A stretch of DNA of 50,719 bases, from contig CAMLFX010000009.1 of the NCBI GenBank assembly GCA_946479435.1, positions 1 through 50,719 on the forward strand, given 5' to 3'. The DNA is from an uncultured Sphingobacteriales bacterium (GTDB lineage: Bacteria; Bacteroidota; Bacteroidia; Chitinophagales; Chitinophagaceae). Below, one piece after another: positions 43,762 through 50,719 of the stretch. The position numbers and the translations under genes were made by a program. Numbering within the stretch: the stretch's first letter is position 1; every line of letters starts with the position of its first letter. Below the pieces are notes generated by a model. That model did no database searches. It saw only the letters and a program-made list of their open reading frames with translations, and was not told the origin of the DNA.

Positions 43762-43790
43762 GAAAGGCCGTCCTTATCGAACAGCCTTTC
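43762..43790 (-). terminator. Intrinsic terminator of sdhCAB
   Basis: On the minus strand, stem GAAAGGCTGT / ACGGCCTTTC (one mismatch) with a 9-nt loop, followed by TTATTTTT, 23 nt after the sdhB stop. Confidence 0.8.
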
Positions 43791-43813
43791 ATTAATTATC
43801 GTCATTAAGTTTT

Positions 43814-44575
43814 TTATATCGAGTTCTGAGAACCACCTGCAAACACGGCACCCAGGTATTCGCGGTTCAGGCGGGCAATGTTTTCAAGCGATATACCTTT
43901 AGGGCATTCCGCTTCGCAAGCGCCGATATTGGTACAAGCACCAAAACCTTCTTTATCCATTTGTTGTACCATGTTCACTGCACGTGTCTGGCGTTCAGGG
44001 TCGCCTTGTGGCAGCATGGCCAGGTGCGATACTTTTGCTGAAACGAACAACATGGCCGATGCGTTAGGACAAGCTGCTACGCAGGCACCGCAACCGATAC
44101 ATGCTGCCGATGCAAATGATTCATCAGCGTTATGTTTGTCGATAGGTATTGCGTTAGCGTCAACAGCATTACCGGTGTTTACCGAGATATAACCACCTGC
44201 CTGTATGATACGGTCGAATGCTTCACGGTCAACTACTAAGTCTTTAATAACAGGAAATGCGTCTGCCCTCCATGGTTCTACCGTTATGGTATCACCATCT
44301 TTGTACTCACGCATGTGTAGCTGGCAGGTAGTGGTATGGTGCCAGGGGCCATGTGCACGGCCATTGATGTGCATACTGCACATACCGCAAATACCTTCAC
44401 GGCAATCATGGTCGAAAGCAATTGGTTCTTTGCCCTCAGCTATCAGTTGCTCGTTCAGTACGTCAAACATCTCCAGGAACGACATTTCAGAAGAAATATC
44501 TTTTACCTTATAAGTTTCGAAATAGCCTTTCGTATCCTTATTCTTCTGCTTCCACACCTTAAGGGTGAGATTCAT
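43814..44575 (-). CDS. sdhB: Succinate dehydrogenase/fumarate reductase iron-sulfur subunit
   Basis: A 253-residue subunit carrying three Fe-S centres. Start chosen at [12 protein letters not shown]; an ATG five codons upstream is possible. 2Fe-2S ligands: CREGICGMC (about 58-66) and the Cys in TTTCQLH. 4Fe-4[13 protein letters not shown] (about 159-170). 3Fe-4[15 protein letters not shown] (about 214-227). It passes electrons from the flavin to the quinone site. Last gene of sdhCAB. Confidence 0.95.
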   Translation of the reverse strand: MNLTLKVWKQKNKDTKGYFETYKVKDISSEMSFLEMFDVLNEQLIAEGKEPIAFDHDCREGICGMCSMHINGRAHGPWHHTTTCQLHMREYKDGDTITVEPWRADAFPVIKDLVVDREAFDRIIQAGGYISVNTGNAVDANAIPIDKHNADESFASAACIGCGACVAACPNASAMLFVSAKVSHLAMLPQGDPERQTRAVNMVQQMDKEGFGACTNIGACEAECPKGISLENIARLNREYLGAVFAGGSQNSI

Positions 44576-44644
44576 ATGATAATGCTCCATACTATTGTAT
44601 TTCTGTTTTATGCAGATGCCAAAGGCAGCTTAATTTTTTAGTTA

Positions 44645-46624
44645 TTATTTGTACGAACGTTGTGTTGGGTGAACTACATCGTATACCAGGTCTTCTTTAT
44701 GCAGTTCAAACTGGCTTTCACCTTTGTATTCCCATGCGGATACATACATGAACTTATCATCCTGGCGTAATGCTTCACCATCTTCCGTCTGGTATTCTTC
44801 GCGGAAGTGGCCACCGCAACTTTCCTCGCGGTTCAATGCGTCTTTACACATTAGTTCGCCCAACTCAATAAAGTCTGCAACGCGGCCCGCTTTATCCAGT
44901 TCAGGGTTGAATTCTTCAATGTCGCCCGGTATACGTACATTACTCCAGAACTCTTTGCGCAATGCTTGTATTTCAGTAATAGCTTCTTGTAAACCCTGTG
45001 CATTACGTGCCATGCCGCATTTATCCCACATTATCTTGCCCAGGCGTTTATGGAAGCTCTCCACGCTTTCAGTGCCTTTAATGCTCATCAGGCGGTTGAT
45101 CCTCTCGCTTACTTCTTTCTCAGCAGCTACAAATGCAGGGTGATCGGTTGGTATTGCTTTGGTACGTATATCGTCGGCCAGGTAGTTGCCCAGTGTATAA
45201 GGTATTACGAAATATCCATCTGCCAAACCTTGCATCAGTGCCGATGCACCTAAGCGGTTAGCACCATGGTCGCTAAAGTTCGCCTCACCTAAAGCATACA
45301 AGCCATCAACAGTTGTTTTCAGTTCGTAGTCAACCCACAGGCCACCCATTGTATAGTGTACCGCAGGGTATATACGCATAGGCACTTTATAAGGGTCTTC
45401 ACCTGTTATCTTTTCATACATCTCAAACAGGTTGCCGTATTTTTCTTTTACTACTTCGGTACCCAGTTTGATTATCGTTTCTTTATCTGCGTTGTTGATA
45501 CTTTGCTTATTTGCTTCTACTTTACCATATCGTTCAATAGCTGAAGCATAATCAAGATAAACAGCTTGTTTTGATGCGCCTACACCATAGCCCGCATCGC
45601 AACGTTCTTTAGCGGCACGGCTGGCAACATCGCGCGGCACCAGGTTACCAAAGGCAGGGTACCTTCTTTCCAGATAGTAATCGCGTTCTTCTTCTGGTAT
45701 TTCATTTGCTTTGCGTGTATCGCCTTGTTTTTTGGGCACCCATATACGTCCATCATTACGCAGCGATTCCGACATTAGCGTCAGTTTCGATTGGTGGTCG
45801 CCACTTACAGGTATACATGTAGGGTGTATTTGTGTAAAGCAAGGGTTACCAAAGTAAGCACCTTGTTTATGCGCTTTCCATGCTGCGGTTACATTGCTGC
45901 CCATTGCGTTTGTTGACAGGTAGAATACGTTGCCATAACCACCTGAGCACAGCAATACGGCATGGCCAAAATGGCGTTCCAGCTTACCTGTTACCAGGTT
46001 ACGAACTATTACACCACGTGCCTTCCCGTCTATTTTCACAACCTCCAGCATTTCATGGCGGCTGTATTGGGTAACATTACCCAGGGCCACCTGGCGTTCC
46101 AAAGCCTGGTAAGCACCTATCAATAACTGCTGGCCGGTTTGGCCCGCAGCGTAAAATGTACGTTGCACTTGCACACCACCAAAAGAGCGGTTGCTTAAAA
46201 GACCGCCATATTCGCGGGCAAAAGGCACACCTTGAGCCACACATTGATCTATAATATTCGCGCTTACCTCTGCAAGACGATATACGTTGGCTTCTCTTGA
46301 ACGGTAGTCGCCACCCTTTACTGTATCGTAAAACAGGCGGTAAGTGCTGTCACCATCGTTCTGGTAGTTCTTAGCGGCGTTGATACCACCCTGGGCAGCT
46401 ATTGAGTGCGCACGGCGCGGGCTATCCTGGAAGCAAAAGGTTTTCACTTTATACCCCATTTCGCCCAAAGAGGCTGCTGCTGATGCACCTGCAAGGCCTG
46501 TGCCTATCACAATAACCTCAAGATGGCGCTTGTTAGCCGGGTTAACTAGCTTACAAGTTGATTTATATGTTTTCCATTTCGAGTCTAATTCTCCTTTGGG
46601 GATTTTAGAATTTAGTGTCGTCAT
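44645..46624 (-). CDS. sdhA: Succinate dehydrogenase/fumarate reductase flavoprotein subunit
   Basis: A 659-residue FAD subunit that oxidises succinate or reduces fumarate. FAD motif [20 protein letters not shown] (38-57). The covalent FAD His lies in [13 protein letters not shown] (about 68-80). Substrate site residues are in [15 protein letters not shown] and in [19 protein letters not shown] (about 320-338). [11 protein letters not shown] and [20 protein letters not shown] close the FAD fold. Length and motifs match the long Bacteroidota/epsilon-type SdhA used with a single cytochrome subunit. Confidence 0.96.
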   Translation of the reverse strand: MTTLNSKIPKGELDSKWKTYKSTCKLVNPANKRHLEVIVIGTGLAGASAAASLGEMGYKVKTFCFQDSPRRAHSIAAQGGINAAKNYQNDGDSTYRLFYDTVKGGDYRSREANVYRLAEVSANIIDQCVAQGVPFAREYGGLLSNRSFGGVQVQRTFYAAGQTGQQLLIGAYQALERQVALGNVTQYSRHEMLEVVKIDGKARGVIVRNLVTGKLERHFGHAVLLCSGGYGNVFYLSTNAMGSNVTAAWKAHKQGAYFGNPCFTQIHPTCIPVSGDHQSKLTLMSESLRNDGRIWVPKKQGDTRKANEIPEEERDYYLERRYPAFGNLVPRDVASRAAKERCDAGYGVGASKQAVYLDYASAIERYGKVEANKQSINNADKETIIKLGTEVVKEKYGNLFEMYEKITGEDPYKVPMRIYPAVHYTMGGLWVDYELKTTVDGLYALGEANFSDHGANRLGASALMQGLADGYFVIPYTLGNYLADDIRTKAIPTDHPAFVAAEKEVSERINRLMSIKGTESVESFHKRLGKIMWDKCGMARNAQGLQEAITEIQALRKEFWSNVRIPGDIEEFNPELDKAGRVADFIELGELMCKDALNREESCGGHFREEYQTEDGEALRQDDKFMYVSAWEYKGESQFELHKEDLVYDVVHPTQRSYK

Positions 46625-46660
46625 ATCGAAAAGATCGAAAAAATTAATACTGTAAATGGG

Positions 46661-47329
46661 TTAAGATATCCAGCCCAGGTAAAAAGCAATTGGCATAAGA
46701 GCAAATACTGCAGGTACTATTATAGAAAAACCAACACCTATTGCTTTAATGATGCCTTTGTATTTATTAGTGGTTAAACCTAATGTCTGGAATGAGCTAT
46801 AAAAGCCATGAACCAGGTGCCATGCCAGCGATATACAACCGAGTACATAGACAATAACAACTACCAGGTTTTGAAATTCTTCACGCATCATGCTGTACAG
46901 GTCAAGCTCGCCATGTCCCATTGTTTGCGATGCACGGTTAGGTATCCAGAATTTTGAGGTATGTATCACCAGGAAGATAAGTATCAGTGTACCTAAAAGG
47001 CCCATTGATCGGCTATACCACCTGCTGGTTTGGTTACCTGCGCTTACCGCATACTTTACACTGCGGCGCGATCTGTTTTTTGCCCAAAGCAATAAACCTT
47101 GTATAATGTGTATCAGTAAAAATGCAACAAGGCCTATTTCTATAAAACGGATAATGAAGTTGGTACCCATGAAGTGGGCTGCTTCTGTAAATTTCTCACC
47201 ACCATCGTTCCAGAATATCTGTGCGTTAATGTAACAATGTACTATCAGGAAAAGGATCAAAAACAAACCGGTGAGACCCATTTGTAGTTTTTTACCGATG
47301 GCCGTGCTGAAATAATTTTTCCAGGTCAT
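46661..47329 (-). CDS. sdhC: Succinate dehydrogenase cytochrome b subunit
   Basis: A 222-residue membrane anchor with five transmembrane helices (about 18-36, 60-84, 108-125, 153-172, 193-216 by eye). This is the single di-haem subunit form, replacing separate SdhC and SdhD. Haem-ligand histidines are visible in LIVHCYIN, FLLIHIIQG, LVIHTSKFW and LAWHLVHGF. First gene of the operon; start chosen at MTWKNYFSTAIGKK. Confidence 0.93.
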   Translation of the reverse strand: MTWKNYFSTAIGKKLQMGLTGLFLILFLIVHCYINAQIFWNDGGEKFTEAAHFMGTNFIIRFIEIGLVAFLLIHIIQGLLLWAKNRSRRSVKYAVSAGNQTSRWYSRSMGLLGTLILIFLVIHTSKFWIPNRASQTMGHGELDLYSMMREEFQNLVVVIVYVLGCISLAWHLVHGFYSSFQTLGLTTNKYKGIIKAIGVGFSIIVPAVFALMPIAFYLGWIS

Positions 47330-47378
47330 ATTATCAGGCAATATTTATTGAGATTGTAATCGTTGTGTAAAATTATGG

Positions 47379-47410
47379 CAAATATAGTTGCAGAATCGGG
47401 AAATTCTAAA
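47379..47410 (-). promoter_or_regulatory. Promoter of sdhCAB
   Basis: On the minus strand: TTTA (47407-47410), 20-nt spacer, then TATATTTG (47379-47386), an exact TAnnTTTG -7 box with a one-mismatch -33 box. The sdhC ATG lies 49 nt downstream of the -7 box. Confidence 0.65.
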
Positions 47411-47481
47411 CAGAAAATATTGTTATGTATTGTTTTTGCAATACTACTATTGCAAATAATGGTCTTTTTAATGATATTGTA

Positions 47482-48045
47482 TTAGTCTTCCAGGCGCAAC
47501 ATTCTATTGTCTATCATTTGAAAGAAATGATGTGGCTGGTATGTTCTCCACTGCGGGTATTCAAATAGTTTTATATATCTATCTATATGTGCGTGTTGAA
47601 GATCATACTGCGTTTGTTCCGGCATGTTCACTGAAGCTATCCAGCCACCATAGTCTTTTATATCCTCGTACCACTCTTCATAATAGTCGGTATCGCCACT
47701 ATGAAAGTTCAACACATTCTCCGTTATAAGAATGAATTTGTAAATATCCTTTGCTATCAGTTCATCTATTACCGAGCGTTTCAGCTGCATAATATCATTT
47801 TCTACAGCATCATTCCACTCGCCTATCATTTCAATGATGGCATAGTTGAAGTCGTAGTCAACAAATAATATTTTAAGGTATAATGTACGCGAACCGAATT
47901 CATCCCATTGCGGATGGATGTAATAATTGTAAACGGTATTGCTATATTCAAATTCGCTATACTCACGACCGTAAAAGGGAGAGTGCTCATCTTCCTCGGC
48001 CATGTACAAATGCCGCCAGTTGTAATAAGGTTCTATCTCGTGCAT
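47482..48045 (-). CDS. Conserved hypothetical protein (187 aa)
   Basis: An acidic, aromatic-rich cytoplasmic protein with many Tyr/Trp (YYNWRHLYMAEEDEHSPFYG; YYIHPQWDEFGSRTLYLKIL). A central LYLKILFVDYDFNYAIIEMI strand pair and a KFILITENVLNF strand suggest an alpha/beta fold. No family is recognised. It lies 20 nt downstream of the rhodanese gene and is likely co-transcribed with it. Confidence 0.75.
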   Translation of the reverse strand: MHEIEPYYNWRHLYMAEEDEHSPFYGREYSEFEYSNTVYNYYIHPQWDEFGSRTLYLKILFVDYDFNYAIIEMIGEWNDAVENDIMQLKRSVIDELIAKDIYKFILITENVLNFHSGDTDYYEEWYEDIKDYGGWIASVNMPEQTQYDLQHAHIDRYIKLFEYPQWRTYQPHHFFQMIDNRMLRLED

Positions 48046-48065
48046 TGGTCTCCCCTGTACAGTAC

Positions 48066-48386
48066 TTATTTTATTTTAGTATCGCCATATTTTTCGCGCC
48101 AGGCCAGTATACCACCGGCTACATTTACTGTATTGGTAAAACCGGCTTGCTCCAGTATCATACATGCCTGCGCACTTCTTGCACCCGAGCGGCAATGAAC
48201 GATTAGTTCTTCATTCTTCAGGTTTTCAATATCTTCCAGCTGAAAATTTACAATATTGCCCAACGGTAATAGTTGTGCGCCCATATTGAACTCTTCATAT
48301 TCCGAAGGCTCCCTTACATCAATAACATGTAACGGTGCTCCTGAATCTAATTTCTCTTTTAATTCTTCAACAGTTATTTGTCGCAT
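48066..48386 (-). CDS. Rhodanese-like protein
   Basis: A 106-residue single rhodanese domain: VIDVREPSEYEEFNMGAQLL (about 21-40), the active loop VHCRSGARS with Cys65, and the AGFTNTVNVAGGILAW end (about 81-96). The loop CRSGARS fits GlpE/PspE-like sulfurtransferases moving sulfane sulfur to thiol acceptors. Physiological partner unknown. It lies 8 nt after the T9SS protein gene. Confidence 0.9.
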   Translation of the reverse strand: MRQITVEELKEKLDSGAPLHVIDVREPSEYEEFNMGAQLLPLGNIVNFQLEDIENLKNEELIVHCRSGARSAQACMILEQAGFTNTVNVAGGILAWREKYGDTKIK

Positions 48387-48394
48387 ATTCTTAA

Positions 48395-50239
48395 TTATAG
48401 CTTTATTATTTTCTTAGGTGTTGTATCGAGCCCTGCACCCTGCAAATTTACAAAATACATTCCCGGTATTAGTGCCGATATATTTATCGCTTTCGTTTCA
48501 GTGATGCCACCTTTTAACACTACACTGCCATCAATAGTAGTAATAGTATATCGTATAGGTTTATTATAATTGAAAACCTCAAAATTCAATATATCTTCTA
48601 CCGGGTTGGGATATACCGCCCATTGTCTTAGTTCTGCTTTTACTTGGGGCACTTTAGTTGGTATTATAGGCCCAACTATAGGGCGTATCATTATAGCGCC
48701 ACTTATGGCCGATGATTCCCAATAGCCATTCACATTAAAATAAAGGTGGTTGCCGCCTATGCGGTTAGCATCTACACCCAGGTACAGGCTGTCGCTGCCG
48801 CCTAATGCAGGTTGCATAGTGCCTATGTAAAATGTACCTGCCGATAGCGGCACGGGGTCATCAAACTTATAAACATACATATTACCCTGTGGCAGATAGC
48901 CCGGTTGTAGCAGTTCTTGCTGATAAACAAGATTATCGGTACCACCACCGAAAGCAATTTCTTTATACACGCCAACCGTAAAATATTTATATATGCCTGT
49001 AGGCACTTGCCTGCCGAAGTATATAGCTACACCTGTCAGTGTATCGGCAACGTTCAGGTGATATTCAACAGCTGTTTTTGCCGGCAGGGTTGAAAACTGA
49101 TTCAGGAAATAACTTTTTTCTGCTGTGCCGTCATCATAAGCAAAAAAGTTATGGAATATCTGGTGTTGTACAATGGTATCATTGGCTTTCGATTCCAGGG
49201 CATTCACGGGGTCGAAATAATATGTATTCTCGAACGACACCCATTTATATTTTTCGACCAACGGCACTGTATTAGTATAGGCAGGCAATGTTATTTCAAA
49301 CTGCACACCATTGCTTAAACTAATACTGCTTATACCACCTGTAAAAAGATCGGTATTGGTGCTTTCTTCACGGGCATGCAACTGGTAGGTGACAGGCTGT
49401 GCCGCATTGTAACCATTGTAAAGACTGGTCTTTAGTTCGGTAGCGCGCTCATCATTTTCCTTCACCAGGTATTGATGATAGGGCATGTACGTATAATCTT
49501 TCAGCAAAGACGTAGGTTGCTTCGTATAGGCCACATCATTTATCAATGTGTCATTTGCGTTTCTGTTTGAATTCATGCGTATGTAATCCACATTCCACAC
49601 GTCGTCGTTCAGATTTACAGACGCTTTATTTACAAATCGGAACTTGAAATTTTCATGCAGGTAGCCTGTATCGGTCACTGCCACCACTACTTGTTTGAAA
49701 GGCTGATTAATGGTACCATCTTTCGCCCATACTTTTTTCCAGCCATGAAATTTCGTCAGGAAAAATAGCATCAGTGAGTCCTGCGTTTCCGGCGAAAAGC
49801 CATGACCTTGTGGCTGGTATAAAAAGCTTAAATAAATATTATCTGAAGGGGCATAACCACTCAGGTTAAATCTAAGCGATGTGAGGCTATCAGCCAATAC
49901 CAGCGCATTGAGATTTGTCTGGTTATATGGCAGGCCGTCTTTATTGAGCGCATCGAAGGTTGCTACACCCCTGCTCACCGGGTCAATACACATGGTGTTG
50001 TTAATGAACACATGCCAGTCAGCCCATTTTGTTACGTCCGGCCTTGGCGATTCAGCCGTAAAATCTTCAAAAAACGGTAGTTTCAGCGAATCATCTGCAG
50101 TTGTTTTCATTACACTGCGCAAAGAGGTCCAGTTATCGTTTATGAGTTGCGGGTTATAGTTGAGTGGCACCAGCTGCTCTTGCGCCTGTACTTTTGCACA
50201 GACTAGTAGGAATAGTATATATAGGGTAGCATTACGCAT
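48395..50239 (-). CDS. Secreted T9SS type A cargo protein, function unknown
   Basis: A 614-residue exported protein: signal peptide 1-19 (ending KVQAQ), then a long beta-rich region with a concanavalin/MAM-like opening (LPFFEDFTAESPRPDVTKWA; DDVWNVDYIRMNSNRN), common in Bacteroidota surface proteins. The C-terminus WAVYPNPVEDILNFEVFNYN to KKIIKL (about 540-614) is a type A T9SS sorting domain. No catalytic motif is recognised. Its ATG overlaps the stop of the PASTA gene by one base (TAATG). Confidence 0.87.
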   Translation of the reverse strand: MRNATLYILFLLVCAKVQAQEQLVPLNYNPQLINDNWTSLRSVMKTTADDSLKLPFFEDFTAESPRPDVTKWADWHVFINNTMCIDPVSRGVATFDALNKDGLPYNQTNLNALVLADSLTSLRFNLSGYAPSDNIYLSFLYQPQGHGFSPETQDSLMLFFLTKFHGWKKVWAKDGTINQPFKQVVVAVTDTGYLHENFKFRFVNKASVNLNDDVWNVDYIRMNSNRNANDTLINDVAYTKQPTSLLKDYTYMPYHQYLVKENDERATELKTSLYNGYNAAQPVTYQLHAREESTNTDLFTGGISSISLSNGVQFEITLPAYTNTVPLVEKYKWVSFENTYYFDPVNALESKANDTIVQHQIFHNFFAYDDGTAEKSYFLNQFSTLPAKTAVEYHLNVADTLTGVAIYFGRQVPTGIYKYFTVGVYKEIAFGGGTDNLVYQQELLQPGYLPQGNMYVYKFDDPVPLSAGTFYIGTMQPALGGSDSLYLGVDANRIGGNHLYFNVNGYWESSAISGAIMIRPIVGPIIPTKVPQVKAELRQWAVYPNPVEDILNFEVFNYNKPIRYTITTIDGSVVLKGGITETKAINISALIPGMYFVNLQGAGLDTTPKKIIKL

Positions 50240-50672
50240 TAATATTGGCTTTGGTCATTGTCTTCTGTAACGTTTGCCGATGGGTTTCTATTATGTTCCA
50301 ATTCCTCAGGTGTCGGGTCTTGCTTTACACGCAAGTCAACTATATCACCTTCTTTTATACGGTTAGGGGTCATCAGTTCGTTCATTGCCTTCGGCATTTG
50401 GTCGTACACTATTGCCGTGGCCGAATCGGGGAATGAACCTTCCCATATAGCGGTAAACTGCAGGCCTGTGCCGTTCAGCGTGGCCATTGCCTCTTCATAG
50501 GTCATGCCTATTACATCCGGTACATTAAATTGTGTATTACCCAGTCCATCACCTATTACCAGGTCTATACGGCTGCCCTGCGGCAACATTTCACCCGGGC
50601 GTATAGGTTTGCCTTTATACAGTTGGTCTAATATGGCGCCTTTAGCTATATCGGGTTTATAGGTGGTATCAC
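50239..50672 (-). CDS. PASTA-domain protein, 5' end cut by contig edge
   Basis: About 144 genuine codons. The visible part is the end of one PASTA repeat (LDQLYKGKPIRPGEMLPQGS, RIDLVIGDG) and one full repeat (NVPDVIGMTYEEAMATLNGT; IVYDQMPKAMNELM; GDIVDLRVKQDP), then a hydrophilic tail. PASTA domains bind peptidoglycan fragments; Bacteroidota carry PASTA proteins with a single N-terminal membrane helix, here missing. The open frame appears to continue to 50706 with MTGVQTCALPI, but that stretch is adapter translation and not part of the gene. Confidence 0.87.
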
Positions 50673-50719
50673 AGATCGGAAGAGCACACGTCTGAACTCC
50701 AGTCACGACGAATGATCTC
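50673..50719 (+). other. Illumina adapter and index contamination
   Basis: Bases 50673-50706 are identical to the 34-nt Illumina TruSeq read-1 adapter (begins AGATCGGAAGAGC). They are followed by an 8-nt index GACGAATG (50707-50714) and ATCTC (50715-50719), the next bases of the index-side adapter. This is a library artefact, not genome. Confidence 0.98.

Noticed and set aside
1..50672. tRNA, rRNA and CRISPR signals
   Set aside because: Scanned by eye for T-loop GGTTCRANTCC motifs, rRNA-like conserved stretches and regularly spaced repeats; none found. A covariance-model search (tRNAscan-SE, Infernal) would settle it.
50673..50706. N-terminal extension of the PASTA protein (MTGVQTCALPI...)
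   Set aside because: Exact translation of Illumina adapter, not biological sequence.

Overview
The window is a chromosomal contig from a member of the Bacteroidota, most likely the Chitinophagaceae or a close relative. Evidence seen directly: three large secreted proteins with type IX secretion (T9SS) C-terminal sorting domains, AT-rich leaders with TAnnTTTG-like -7 boxes and few Shine-Dalgarno sequences, many lipoproteins, a bacillithiol gene (bshA), a Bacteroidota-type sdhCAB operon, the paired families DUF6452/DUF6048, and a MaeB malic enzyme with a phosphotransacetylase tail. GC content looks like about 40-43%. No rRNA, tRNA, CRISPR array, insertion sequence or complete prophage was found. 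Both ends are cut. The left end interrupts a terminase-small-subunit-like gene. The last 47 bases are Illumina adapter and index sequence, not genome.

Layout. 1-2.6 kb: partial phage-type gene, secreted subtilisin, CMD/AhpD protein. 2.7-8.8 kb: ilvE, an unknown gene with a HolD (psi)-like C-terminal motif coupled to recQ, a Gfo/Idh/MocA oxidoreductase, a cupin and CvfB. 8.8-15.3 kb: membrane-tailed metallo-beta-lactamase-fold protein, DUF58 protein, then the overlapping chain pheT / coiled coil / DUF6452 lipoprotein / DUF6048. 15.3-18.5 kb: an intergenic cluster of DnaA-box-like sites, dnaB and a lipoprotein. 18.5-25.9 kb: bshA, an M28 peptidase abutting an orphan OppC-type permease, and maeB followed directly by a BaiN-like flavoprotein. 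26-30.5 kb: a minus-strand accessory run (DinB, DUF5655, Crp/Fnr, MDMPI/DinB-type, DUF4291), two small plus-strand genes and a tiny T9SS-CTD-like protein. 30.6-33.2 kb: PaaE-like reductase, lipoprotein, NifS-type cysteine desulfurase. 33.2-37.3 kb: a tightly overlapping envelope cluster (polysaccharide deacetylase, LolA-like, lipoprotein, FabZ-like), then a KdsB relative whose active-site motifs are lost, DUF423 and aroK. 37.3-43.7 kb: cinA, thioesterase, SDR, PKD/T9SS protein, alpha/beta hydrolase, Lnb/DUF4105. 43.8-47.4 kb: sdhCAB with a recognisable promoter and terminator. 47.4-50.7 kb: hypothetical, rhodanese, T9SS protein and a partial PASTA protein.

How it fits together. Most of the window is core metabolism (sdh, maeB, ilvE, aroK, pheT), replication and repair (dnaB, recQ) and envelope or secretion functions. 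The candidates for less-described biology are the KdsB-like pseudoenzyme beside the deacetylase/LolA/lipoprotein/dehydratase cluster, the psi-like protein coupled to recQ, the DnaA-box-like cluster between pheT and dnaB, and the standalone T9SS-CTD-like protein. None of these is proven by sequence reading alone.
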